Source: Sulfurimonas sp.
Lineage (GTDB): Bacteria; Campylobacterota; Campylobacteria; Campylobacterales; Sulfurimonadaceae
Direction of reading: 5' to 3'
Length of the DNA: 14,574 nt
Assembly: GCA_027063295.1 (NCBI GenBank)
Contig: JAMORZ010000052.1
Span: 1 to 14,574, forward strand
The notes below the pieces were generated by a model. It was not told the DNA's origin. It searched no databases and worked only from the letters and a program-made list of their open reading frames with translations. Positions within the stretch are counted from its first letter, which is position 1. Each line of letters opens with the position of its first letter. A program made the position numbers and the translations under genes. This document shows positions 6,596-13,714 of this stretch, in pieces.

Positions 6596-8644
6596 ATGGA
6601 TAAAATATTTGAAAGATTAAACGATTCTCAAGCGGCGGCTGTGAAGCAAACAGAGGGTCCTGTGCTTATACTTGCAGGAGCAGGAAGTGGAAAAACAACT
6701 ACGATAGTATCTCGTTTGGCATATCTTATTGAAGAGATAGGTATCCCTGCATCCAATACACTTACTTTGACCTTTACAAATAAAGCAGCTAAAGAGATGA
6801 AAGAGCGCTCTTTAGCTATGATAGAAAATATCTCTTATCCTCCATTGCTTTGCACATTTCATAAGTTTGGTCTTTTATTTTTAAAGTTTAATATACATCT
6901 CTTAGGTCGAGAAAATAATTTTGTAGTTATCGATACTGATGATAAAAAACGAATCATTAAAAAGATAAACACAGAGATAGCAACACCTCTCATTGCTAGT
7001 GAGATTTCACGTTATAAGAACTCTTTAATGAGTCCAGATGATGCTTATAAACAAGCAGAACTATTTAATTATAAGCAGATTGCTGAGGTTTATAGAGAGT
7101 ATGAAAAATATCTTTTAGAAAACAATCTTGTTGATTTTGATGATCTTTTGGCACTCACATATAAGCTTTTAGATGAAAATCAAGAACTTGCACAAAAAAC
7201 TTCTCAGCGATATCAATATATCATGATAGATGAGTACCAAGATACAAATGAACTGCAACTTAAACTGATCCAAAAACTTTGTACCACGCACAACAATATT
7301 TGTGTTGTCGGTGATGACGATCAGTCAATTTATGGCTGGAGGGGTGCTCATATCCGTAATATTATGGAATTTGATGATGATTTTAGAGGAGCGAAAGTTT
7401 TTAAGCTAGAGGAAAACTACCGTTCAAAATCTCCTATCTTAAAAGTTGCAAATACTCTCATAGAGCACAATCGTTCCCGTCTTGGGAAAAAACTGATCGC
7501 TACTCGTGGAGATGGTGATGATGTTGTTGTGCTTAACTCAAATGATGAGAATGAAGAAGCAAGGAAAATTGCACTAAAAATAAATAAACTTTTAGATGAG
7601 GGTGTGAGTGCTAAAGAGATAGCAATCCTCTATCGTGTCAATGTACTTTCCCGCTCCATCGAAGAGGGACTCAATCGTGCAGGAATTTCTTATAAACTCG
7701 TTGGTGGATTGCGTTTTTATGATAGAGCAGAGATTAAAGATCTTATCTCTTATATCCGTGTGATTACAAATTTTCATGATGATTTCTCTTTTAAACGTGT
7801 TGTAAACAAGCCAAAACGTGGTCTTGGAAAAGCAAGTGTAGATAAGATAGAACTTGCAGCACACACAGCAGGAAAGTCGATATTTGAATATATCCGAAGT
7901 GTTGATCAAGGTGAGCTTGAAGGGTTGGTTAGAAAGAAAAACGCAGCAACACTCAAACAGTTTATCGAAGATATACAAGATGTTGCAACACTTGCACAAG
8001 AGTCAACTTATGAGTTTATTGATCTTTTAGAAGAGAGGTTTCATCTAAAAGATATCTACAAAGGGATGCAAGATGAACAAGATAGAGTACTCAATATGGA
8101 TGAATTTTATGCTCTTTTTAGAGACTTTATAAAAAACAATCCAGAAGCAACACTTGATGAATTTTTAAATGAGCTTACACTTCAAAGTGATCAAGATCAA
8201 GTTGAGGGCGAGTCTATCTATATGATGAGTATCCATGCTTCAAAAGGGCTTGAGTTTGAGCATCTTTTTATCATTGGTTTAGAAGAAGGTTTCTTACCAC
8301 TTATTGGTGATGGAAGTGACCTTGAAGAGGAACGTCGTTTAGGGTATGTTGCATTTACACGTGCAAAAGATACTCTTACACTTTGTCATGCTGCAAGCCG
8401 TTTTTACAAAGGGCGAAGAAGCGATCTTGAAAAAAGTCGTTTTTTCAATGAAGCAGGACTCTGTAAGGGTTCATTAAAAGTGGAAAAAAACACTAACTTT
8501 AAAAAAGGGGATTTGGTTCGTCACAAGATCTTTGGTACAGGGCGAGTCAATGGTGTGAGTAAATCAGGCCGTGAGTTTAAACTCTCTATCAACTTTGGCG
8601 GCAATAAAAAAGAGATACTTGCTTCTTTTGTGGAGAAACTATGA
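6596..8644 (+). CDS. uvrD: UvrD/PcrA/Rep-family superfamily 1A DNA helicase
   Basis: This 682-residue 3'-5' ATP-driven DNA helicase acts in excision repair and replication fork upkeep. Visible motifs are LNDSQ (Q motif, 8-12), Walker A GAGSGKT (28-34), motif Ia TFTNKAAKEM (59-68), Walker B DEYQDTN (212-218) and GDDDQSIYGWRGA (motif III, 239-251). Motif V, SIHASKGLEFEHLF, falls near 544-557, and motif VI, YVAFTRAKDTL, near 583-593. The C-terminus (about 636-682, KKGDLVRHKIFGTGRV) is the Tudor-like domain that binds RNA polymerase or UvrB in PcrA/UvrD. PcrA, UvrD and Rep cannot be told apart with certainty; uvrD is the customary name in this phylum. ATG 6596 is preferred over GTG 6587. The stop overlaps truB by four bases (ATGA). 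Confidence 0.95.
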   Translation: MDKIFERLNDSQAAAVKQTEGPVLILAGAGSGKTTTIVSRLAYLIEEIGIPASNTLTLTFTNKAAKEMKERSLAMIENISYPPLLCTFHKFGLLFLKFNIHLLGRENNFVVIDTDDKKRIIKKINTEIATPLIASEISRYKNSLMSPDDAYKQAELFNYKQIAEVYREYEKYLLENNLVDFDDLLALTYKLLDENQELAQKTSQRYQYIMIDEYQDTNELQLKLIQKLCTTHNNICVVGDDDQSIYGWRGAHIRNIMEFDDDFRGAKVFKLEENYRSKSPILKVANTLIEHNRSRLGKKLIATRGDGDDVVVLNSNDENEEARKIALKINKLLDEGVSAKEIAILYRVNVLSRSIEEGLNRAGISYKLVGGLRFYDRAEIKDLISYIRVITNFHDDFSFKRVVNKPKRGLGKASVDKIELAAHTAGKSIFEYIRSVDQGELEGLVRKKNAATLKQFIEDIQDVATLAQESTYEFIDLLEERFHLKDIYKGMQDEQDRVLNMDEFYALFRDFIKNNPEATLDEFLNELTLQSDQDQVEGESIYMMSIHASKGLEFEHLFIIGLEEGFLPLIGDGSDLEEERRLGYVAFTRAKDTLTLCHAASRFYKGRRSDLEKSRFFNEAGLCKGSLKVEKNTNFKKGDLVRHKIFGTGRVNGVSKSGREFKLSINFGGNKKEILASFVEKL

Positions 8645-9465
8645 ATAGACTCTTTGTAGCTTACAAACCAAGTGGAGTTGGATCAAATAAATTTCTCTCA
8701 ATACTTAAACGCAAGTATGGTGTAAAAAAAGCAGGATTCACGGGTACACTTGATCCTTTTGCTAAAGGTGTTTTGGTGATAGGATTTGGAAGCCATACTA
8801 AGCTATTTCGTTTTTTAAACAAAACTCCAAAAACCTATAGAGCAACACTTTGGCTTGGAGCAAAAAGTGATTCTTTAGATATTGAGATGATTGAGCAGAT
8901 AGATAGTGTAGATGAGTTCAGTGATGATGAGGTTCAAAACGCAGTAAAATCCCTTGAGGGTGAGTTGAGTTATGAACCACCGATCTTCTCAGCAAAAAAG
9001 ATCGATGGTAAGCGTGCTTATGATTTGGCTCGTGCAGGTGTAGAAGTAAAACTCAACACCATTGATTCAACTATCTATGAAACAAAATTGCTTCACTACT
9101 CTCATCCATTTGTAACTTTTGAAGCAACTGTAAGTGAAGGAACATATATCCGTTCCCTTGGTCGTCTTATCGCACAAAAGCTTGGTATAGAGTATGGAAG
9201 TTTAAGTGCACTTGAGCGTTTATGTGAAGGGCAGTTTTATTATGATGGTGAAGAGGCTTTGGATATAACAAAGTCACTTCAAATTAAGCAGAATTTTTAT
9301 GATGGTGATAGTGATAATCTCAAATATGGAAGAGTTCTTGCTTTAGAAGATCTTAGAGAACAAAAAGAGGGTACTTACTGGATAGATAATGGTGAAAGTA
9401 TCTCAATTGTTACCATCAAAGATGGTAATGTCAAATATGAATTAGGTAGGATAGAAAAATGTTAG
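8641..9465 (+). CDS. truB: tRNA pseudouridine-55 synthase
   Basis: A 274-residue enzyme that isomerises U55 in the T-loop of tRNAs. The N-terminal block VAYKPSGVGSNKFL is followed by the catalytic-Asp motif GFTGTLDPFAKGVLVIGFG, with D38 the likely nucleophile. YEPPIFSAKKIDGKRAYDLAR and VSEGTYIRSL are further conserved TruB blocks. Its length is near that of other members; the C-terminal region (about 215-274) is variable and no clear PUA domain stands out. The start overlaps uvrD (ATGA) and the end overlaps csrA by 7 bases. Confidence 0.95.
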   Translation: MNRLFVAYKPSGVGSNKFLSILKRKYGVKKAGFTGTLDPFAKGVLVIGFGSHTKLFRFLNKTPKTYRATLWLGAKSDSLDIEMIEQIDSVDEFSDDEVQNAVKSLEGELSYEPPIFSAKKIDGKRAYDLARAGVEVKLNTIDSTIYETKLLHYSHPFVTFEATVSEGTYIRSLGRLIAQKLGIEYGSLSALERLCEGQFYYDGEEALDITKSLQIKQNFYDGDSDNLKYGRVLALEDLREQKEGTYWIDNGESISIVTIKDGNVKYELGRIEKC

Positions 9466-9689
9466 TATTGGCTAGAAAACTTGATGATTCAATAGTTATT
9501 GGTGATAATATCGTAGTCAAGGTGATTGCGATAGAAAAAGGTGGTGTGAAGCTTGGTATCGATGCACCTTCAGATGTAAGTATTGTCAGAAGTGAGCTTA
9601 TTGAGGATGTTAAAGATGCAAATAAGGCTGCAGCAAAAGATGTAGATAGCAAAGAACTTGATAAACTCTCAAAGATGTTAAAGTCGTAA
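9459..9689 (+). CDS. csrA: Carbon storage regulator CsrA (translational regulator)
   Basis: A 76-residue RNA-binding protein that dimerises and binds GGA-containing leaders, usually to block translation. It begins MLVLARKLDDSIVIGD and continues GVKLGIDAPSDVSIVRSELIEDV. The RNA-contact residues L4, R6 and R44 are present. It is longer than the E. coli form (61 residues): residues 52-76 form an acidic/basic helical tail (KAAAKDVDSKELDKLSKML), as in CsrA proteins antagonised by FliW. In this phylum CsrA mainly tunes flagellin synthesis; that is family knowledge, and FliW is not in the window. TAGGTAGGA stands before the ATG. It overlaps truB by 7 bases and precedes ispE by 2. Confidence 0.94.
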   Translation: MLVLARKLDDSIVIGDNIVVKVIAIEKGGVKLGIDAPSDVSIVRSELIEDVKDANKAAAKDVDSKELDKLSKMLKS

Positions 9690-9691
9690 AG

Positions 9692-10495
9692 ATGAAACAG
9701 TACAAAGCTTATGCCAAAGTAAATATTTTTTTAAAAATTACAGGTATGAGAGGGGAGTATCACGAGATACTTTCACGTTTTATGAAAGTAGAATCTCTTT
9801 ATGATGAGTTGAGTTTTTTACCAAAAGAACAAACAACCTTTAAAAAAAATGATTTTGGAATTGTAGGTGATTTTGATTGTACAACAGAGCAAAATACTAT
9901 CTACAAAGCCTATTTTGCACTTAAAGAGGCAACTCACTCTGAGAGTTTAGAGCGTTTGATGCAAACACATGCGATAAAAGTTGAAAAAAAGATCCCTGCG
10001 TTTGCTGGACTTGGTGGTGGAAGTAGTGATGGTGCAACTTATCTTAAGATGTGTAACAATGTTCTTAATCTTGGACTTAGTTTGAATGAACTTGCTCAGA
10101 TTGGTTTGCAAGTTGGTGCTGATGTACCGTTTTTCATTTATGGATATGAGAGTGCAAATGTAAGTGGGATAGGTGAAGTGGTTGAGAAGTTTGATGAGGA
10201 ACTTTTAAAACTAGAGACTTTCACTCCAAAGATACAGATCAGTACACCAAAAGTGTATAAGATCTATCGTGAGAATTTTTACAACCCTATAGATGGGTTT
10301 GAGATCCAAAGGCTTAAACAACTTAGCTCAAAAGAGATACTCTCAAGCATGAGTGCTACAGAGGCAAACGATCTATTTGCACCAGCTTTGAGTGTCTATC
10401 CAAAACTCAAAGAGCATTATAAGGATGGCTACTTTTTTAGTGGTAGTGGAAGTAGTTTTTTTAGAGTAAAAGGAAAAGTTAGTAACAATGGGTGA
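9692..10495 (+). CDS. ispE: 4-diphosphocytidyl-2-C-methyl-D-erythritol kinase
   Basis: A 267-residue GHMP kinase that phosphorylates CDP-methylerythritol at the 2-OH with ATP, the fourth step of the MEP isoprenoid pathway. AYAKVNIFL (6-14) supplies the substrate Lys9 and Asn11. The ATP loop PAFAGLGGGSSDGATYL spans 102-118, with GLGGGSSD at 106-113. GADVPFF holds catalytic Asp144, and FFSGSGSSFF near the C-terminus is the third GHMP motif. Length is slightly below the usual ~280-290, as is common in this phylum. It lies 2 bases after csrA and overlaps smpB by 8. Confidence 0.94.
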   Translation: MKQYKAYAKVNIFLKITGMRGEYHEILSRFMKVESLYDELSFLPKEQTTFKKNDFGIVGDFDCTTEQNTIYKAYFALKEATHSESLERLMQTHAIKVEKKIPAFAGLGGGSSDGATYLKMCNNVLNLGLSLNELAQIGLQVGADVPFFIYGYESANVSGIGEVVEKFDEELLKLETFTPKIQISTPKVYKIYRENFYNPIDGFEIQRLKQLSSKEILSSMSATEANDLFAPALSVYPKLKEHYKDGYFFSGSGSSFFRVKGKVSNNG

Positions 10496-10940
10496 GACAA
10501 TAGCAAAAAACAAAAAAGCTTATCATGATTATTTTATTGAAGAGAAGTTTGAAGCTGGACTTGTACTTAAAGGGAGTGAGGTTAAGGGGCTTCGAGCTCA
10601 CAGAGCCAATCTAAAAGATAGTTTTATCCGTTTTGTCAAAGGTGAGCCAACACTTTTCAATGCACACATAGGCAAACTTGAGACAACACACCATTTTTAT
10701 GGGCATGAAGAAAGAGGTGCCAGAAAACTGCTACTGCATAAAAAACAGATAGCAAAACTTAAAAAAGCCGTAGAGAGAGATGGCTATACTATTGTACCTT
10801 TGCAGATATATTTTAACGACAGAAATATAGCAAAACTCCAAATTGCCATTGCCAAGGGTAAGCAGCTTCACGATAAACGCCATGCACTCAAAGAGAAAGA
10901 TCAAAAACGTGATATTGCAAGGGCGATGAAAGAGTATTGA
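10488..10940 (+). CDS. smpB: SsrA-binding protein SmpB
   Basis: A 150-residue partner of tmRNA in trans-translation, which frees stalled ribosomes and tags the unfinished protein. The N-terminal KNKKAYHDYFIEEKFEAG, then GLVLKGSEVKGLRAHRANLKDSF, AHIGKLETT, and the basic C-terminal tail KGKQLHDKRHALKEKDQKRDIARAM are diagnostic. The tail enters the mRNA channel of the stalled ribosome. The ssrA RNA gene is not in the window. The ATG is 8 bases inside ispE, with AAAAGGAAAA upstream. The stop overlaps the next start (TGATG). Confidence 0.96.
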   Translation: MGETIAKNKKAYHDYFIEEKFEAGLVLKGSEVKGLRAHRANLKDSFIRFVKGEPTLFNAHIGKLETTHHFYGHEERGARKLLLHKKQIAKLKKAVERDGYTIVPLQIYFNDRNIAKLQIAIAKGKQLHDKRHALKEKDQKRDIARAMKEY

Positions 10941-11756
10941 TGCGTTTTGTTATAGTTTTTCTTGCTTGTGCAGTGGCTATTTTTGGATTGGAGATTGTAC
11001 ATTCAAGTGTTGCAAATGGTAAAACTACTCTTGTTTTTTTTGATCTAAAAGAGGATGTCGATGAGCTAAAAATAGGAAAAAAAACATATAAAGTTTTTTT
11101 TACACCTGATAAACAAAAGCAGTATGCTCTCATCCCTGTTAGTTATTATCACAAACCAGCAGCGATCAAAGTGGGCTTTAGAGATGCTTTTTTTTACCTT
11201 GATATAGTAGATGGTGGTTATGCAAAAGAGAAGATCCATGTGCAAAAATCAAAAGTAAATCCAAAAAGTGAAGCTGTAAAAAAACGCACCTCAAAAGAGT
11301 ATGCTCAAGCTATGAAGATCTACAACACCATTACACCTACAAACTATGTAAGTAAACCTTTTATCATACCACTTGAGTCCAAGATAACAAGTGATTTTGG
11401 TAAAGCAAGAGTTTACAATGACACACTCAAGGGGTATCACAGCGGTACAGACTTTCGTGCTAAAGTTGGTACACCTATTGTTGCGAGTAATGCTGGCACA
11501 AGATAGATTTTATGCAGGAAACTCTATCATCATCGATCATGGGCAGGGGGTTTATACATGTTATTATCATCTTAGTAAATTTAAAGTAAAAGAGGGTGAT
11601 AGGGTACAAAGGGGTGAAGTGATAGCACTCTCAGGAGATACAGGTCGCATTACGGGTCCCCATTTACATTTTTCTGCTAGAGTTGGAGGATTACAGGTTG
11701 ATCCACTTCAACTTATAGAACTACTTAACAAAGAACTATACAAGGAACATAAATGA
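10940..11756 (+). pseudogene. M23-family cell-wall peptidase gene, split by a frameshift
   Basis: Two frames together encode one exported murein endopeptidase. Frame 1 (10940-11506) has a signal peptide (RFVIVFLACAVAIFG, residues 2-16), an N-terminal domain, and the first zinc ligands of the catalytic domain in G-Y-H167-S-G-T-D171; it stops at TAG 11504 just after IVASNAG. Frame 2 (useful part about 11493-11756, in the +1 phase) continues with LAQDRFYAGNSIIIDHG, TCYYHLSKFK, GDTGRITGPHLHF (the HxH zinc pair) and the rest of the lysostaphin-like fold. The break is at CTGGCA (11493-11498). Only about three codons plus two bases appear missing compared with the usual M23 sequence. Frame 2 has no ribosome site. 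With the ligands in different products, no active enzyme is expected. Related Campylobacterota enzymes trim peptidoglycan and affect cell shape. A sequencing error is the main alternative. Confidence 0.85.
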
Positions 11757-12229
11757 CAATTTTTCAACTTTTAATGCTGGGTGCATCTGCATTTTTTGCA
11801 TTTAAAATCTATGAGCATATACAAACACTCAAAGATCCAGAACAAAATACAGATACACAAGAGGAGCAAAATACAGATTCATCTGTAGTGCGAACTGCAC
11901 AAAGTTTTTCCACTTCAAGTGCTGAAAAGCTCTTAGAAAAAGCTGATGAGTCTAGAGAGAAGGGTGAGCTAGATCGTGCACTTGCTATCTACTCTGAAGC
12001 AAATATAAAACGCCCTCATGATGCTGAGACACTCTTTAAAATGGGGTACACTTTAGTGCTTCAGGGTAGAGATGATGAAGCTTTGGAGTATCTGCTTGAG
12101 TCGTTAGAGTATGATGATCAAAATCCATTTGCATACAAAGAGATAGCAGCTATCTATGAGAAGATGGGTGAAGAAGATAAAGCAAGAGGATACAAACTAA
12201 AAGGGGAAGCACTTGAAAAAGATCTCTGA
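11753..12229 (+). CDS. Membrane-anchored TPR protein
   Basis: A 158-residue protein with an N-terminal hydrophobic anchor (residues 3-19, FQLLMLGASAFFAFKIY), a polar Gln/Thr/Asp-rich linker (about 26-55) and about three tetratricopeptide repeats. The repeats run at about 57-90 (EKADESREKGELDRALAIYSEA), 91-124 (ETLFKMGYTLVLQGRDDEAL) and 125-158 (PFAYKEIAAIYEKMGEEDKA). TPRs hold protein partners; none can be named here. It follows the M23 gene with an ATGA overlap, so the two may have worked together at the envelope, but this is inference. The next gene starts 17 bases before its end. Confidence 0.82.
   Translation: MTIFQLLMLGASAFFAFKIYEHIQTLKDPEQNTDTQEEQNTDSSVVRTAQSFSTSSAEKLLEKADESREKGELDRALAIYSEANIKRPHDAETLFKMGYTLVLQGRDDEALEYLLESLEYDDQNPFAYKEIAAIYEKMGEEDKARGYKLKGEALEKDL
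12201..12215 (+). promoter_or_regulatory. Ribosome site that fixes the TTG start of the NIF3-family gene
   Basis: AAGGGG at 12201-12206 is 6 bases before TTG 12213, inside the last codons of the TPR gene. No nearby in-frame ATG or GTG competes, and the NIF3 homology begins right after this TTG. Confidence 0.6.
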
Positions 12230-12941
12230 GATATACAGTTTTTTAGATAAGCTCTCACCATTTGAACTTCAAGAATCGTGGGATAATTCAGGACTTTTGA
12301 TTGGAGATTTCTCCCAAGAGATAAGTACTGTTGCTTTGAGTATCGATGTGGATGAAGATCTAATAGATAAGTTAGGGGAAAATACTCTGCTTATCACCCA
12401 CCACCCCATTATCTTTGGAGGGCTTAAGCAGTTGGAGTTTAGTAAATATCCAGCAAACCTCATACAAAAAATGATACGAAAAAATATCTCAAACATCGCA
12501 ATGCATACAAACTTTGACCAAACACATCTTAATGATTATGTCGCACAAGAGGTTCTTGGGCTAAGTATCGTACACAAAGATGGTTTTGTGGCTTATTTTG
12601 ATCTTGATGAGGAGTTTGAGAGTTTTGCAAAAAAAGTATCAACTGCATTTGGACTACCTCATGCAAGATGTGTCAAAGCAAACGATAGAGTAAAAAGAGT
12701 TGCTTTGACTACAGGAAGTGGATGTTCACTTATGAGAACTCTTGATGCAGATTGTTTTTTGTCAGGCGATGTAAAATATCATGATGCAATGGAAGCAAAA
12801 TCACTTAATATCTCACTAATTGATATAGGACATTATGAAAGTGAGCACTTTTTTGCACAAATTTTACAAAATCATTTGAAAAATTTAGGTTTAAAAGTTA
12901 TAATTGCATCATCAAAAAACCCATTTACATATATATACTAG
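12213..12941 (+). CDS. NIF3/DUF34-family metal-binding protein
   Basis: A 242-residue protein of the short NIF3 (YbgI-like) type, without the PII-like insertion seen in longer members. Conserved blocks are LSPFELQESWDNSGLLIGD (14-32), ITHHPIIFGG (61-70) with metal-binding His63/His64, AMHTNFDQ (96-103) with His98 and Asp102, and DIGHYESE (204-211) with His207 and Glu211. The family binds two metal ions at the centre of a toroidal hexamer. Its biochemical role is unsettled; older names such as GTP cyclohydrolase I type 2 are not well founded. It starts with TTG and overlaps the TPR gene by 17 bases. The neighbour order with the zinc-ribbon gene and waaA matches HP0959-HP0958-HP0957 as I remember it. 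Confidence 0.9.
   Translation: MKKISEIYSFLDKLSPFELQESWDNSGLLIGDFSQEISTVALSIDVDEDLIDKLGENTLLITHHPIIFGGLKQLEFSKYPANLIQKMIRKNISNIAMHTNFDQTHLNDYVAQEVLGLSIVHKDGFVAYFDLDEEFESFAKKVSTAFGLPHARCVKANDRVKRVALTTGSGCSLMRTLDADCFLSGDVKYHDAMEAKSLNISLIDIGHYESEHFFAQILQNHLKNLGLKVIIASSKNPFTYIY
12934..12939 (+). promoter_or_regulatory. Possible -10 box for the zinc-ribbon gene
   Basis: TATACT lies at the end of the NIF3-family gene, 47 bases before the next ATG, in the largest gap (45 bases) of this strand after 6596. The gap also holds TTTTTATAAG. The strong AAAGGAG ribosome site at 12976-12982 suggests a well-expressed gene that could have its own start of transcription. This is weak evidence in AT-rich DNA. 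Confidence 0.3.
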
Positions 12942-12986
12942 TTTTTATAAGCAAATAGCCCTATGTAAAAACCCCAAAGGAGTCCA

Positions 12987-13703
12987 ATGAACAAGCATCT
13001 TAAGCAACTAATCGACCTTGCACAAGTAGACAAAGAGATCGATGCATTTGAGCCACAGATCGAAGAAGCAAACTACAATTATGAAGCAGCTTTAGCAAAA
13101 ACTCGCTCAATTGAGTCAGATATTGAGAATTTAACAAATGAAATTAAAGAAGAAGAGCTTAAAAAAGCAAAAAATGAGCTTCACCTTCAAGAGCTTTCTC
13201 AAAAACTAGAAGAAAACTCTAAAAAAGCTGCAGAAGTAAAAACTGAGCGTGAGATGAAATCTCTTCAACTTGAAGAGGAGATTGCAAAAGAGCAAGTAAC
13301 TTTTGCAAATGAAGAGATCGAAAGACTTGAAAAGATCATCGAGTCTAAAAAAGAGCAGATCGAAGTTGCTAAAAAATCACTAGAAGAACTCTCTGCAAAC
13401 CTTGAGTCTGTAAAAGCTGATGTTGATGCAAAACTTGAAGAGATCAACAAAGCGCGCCAAGAGGTTTTTGTAAAAAAAGAGAAACTTCTTAGCGAGATGA
13501 ACCAAAAAGGTCTTGCATTTTACCAAAAGATTCGTAGATGGGCAAAAAATACAACAGTAGTTCCTGTTGAAGATCAAGCTTGTATGGGTTGTCATATGGT
13601 GATAGGTGATAAAGTTTACGCTGATGTAATCAGAGGTGAAGATATCACAACTTGTCCACACTGTGGTCGTATCCTCTATATGAAAGCTAACGAAGAAGAG
13701 TAG
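12987..13703 (+). CDS. Coiled-coil C4 zinc-ribbon protein (HP0958/FlgZ-like)
   Basis: A 238-residue cytoplasmic protein. Residues about 1-170 are a long, charged, heptad-rich pair of helices (LEEEIAKEQVTFANEEIERLEKII and similar), expected to fold as an antiparallel coiled-coil hairpin. The C-terminal zinc ribbon has ligands C199-M-G-C202 and C223-P-H-C226. In H. pylori the HP0958 protein (FlgZ) is needed for motility: it binds and protects RpoN and also interacts with flaA mRNA. Similar length, domain order and the NIF3-waaA flanks support orthology, so a role in flagellar gene control is inferred. Wider members of this family are less well understood. AAAGGAG is placed 4 bases before the ATG. 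Confidence 0.88.
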   Translation: MNKHLKQLIDLAQVDKEIDAFEPQIEEANYNYEAALAKTRSIESDIENLTNEIKEEELKKAKNELHLQELSQKLEENSKKAAEVKTEREMKSLQLEEEIAKEQVTFANEEIERLEKIIESKKEQIEVAKKSLEELSANLESVKADVDAKLEEINKARQEVFVKKEKLLSEMNQKGLAFYQKIRRWAKNTTVVPVEDQACMGCHMVIGDKVYADVIRGEDITTCPHCGRILYMKANEEE

Positions 13704-13714
13704 GCTTGAAGCCT
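13702..13714 (+). other. Small hairpin covering the waaA TTG start
   Basis: AGGCT (13702-13706), loop TGA, AGCCT (13710-13714). The stem takes in the first base of the start codon and the loop the next part, and a T-rich run follows (TTCTCGGTTTTTT). It might dampen waaA initiation or act as a weak attenuator. Five base pairs is short. Confidence 0.3.

Noticed and set aside
11480..11510. Programmed ribosomal frameshifting in the M23 gene
   Set aside because: No slippery heptamer or stimulating structure is seen at the junction, and a shift alone would still leave out residues normally present in the fold.
11391..11756. The second M23 reading frame as an independent gene with an upstream start or ATG 11490
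   Set aside because: Its first part (11391-11489) is only a shadow of the other frame, ATG 11490 has no ribosome site, and the protein would lack half of the catalytic domain.
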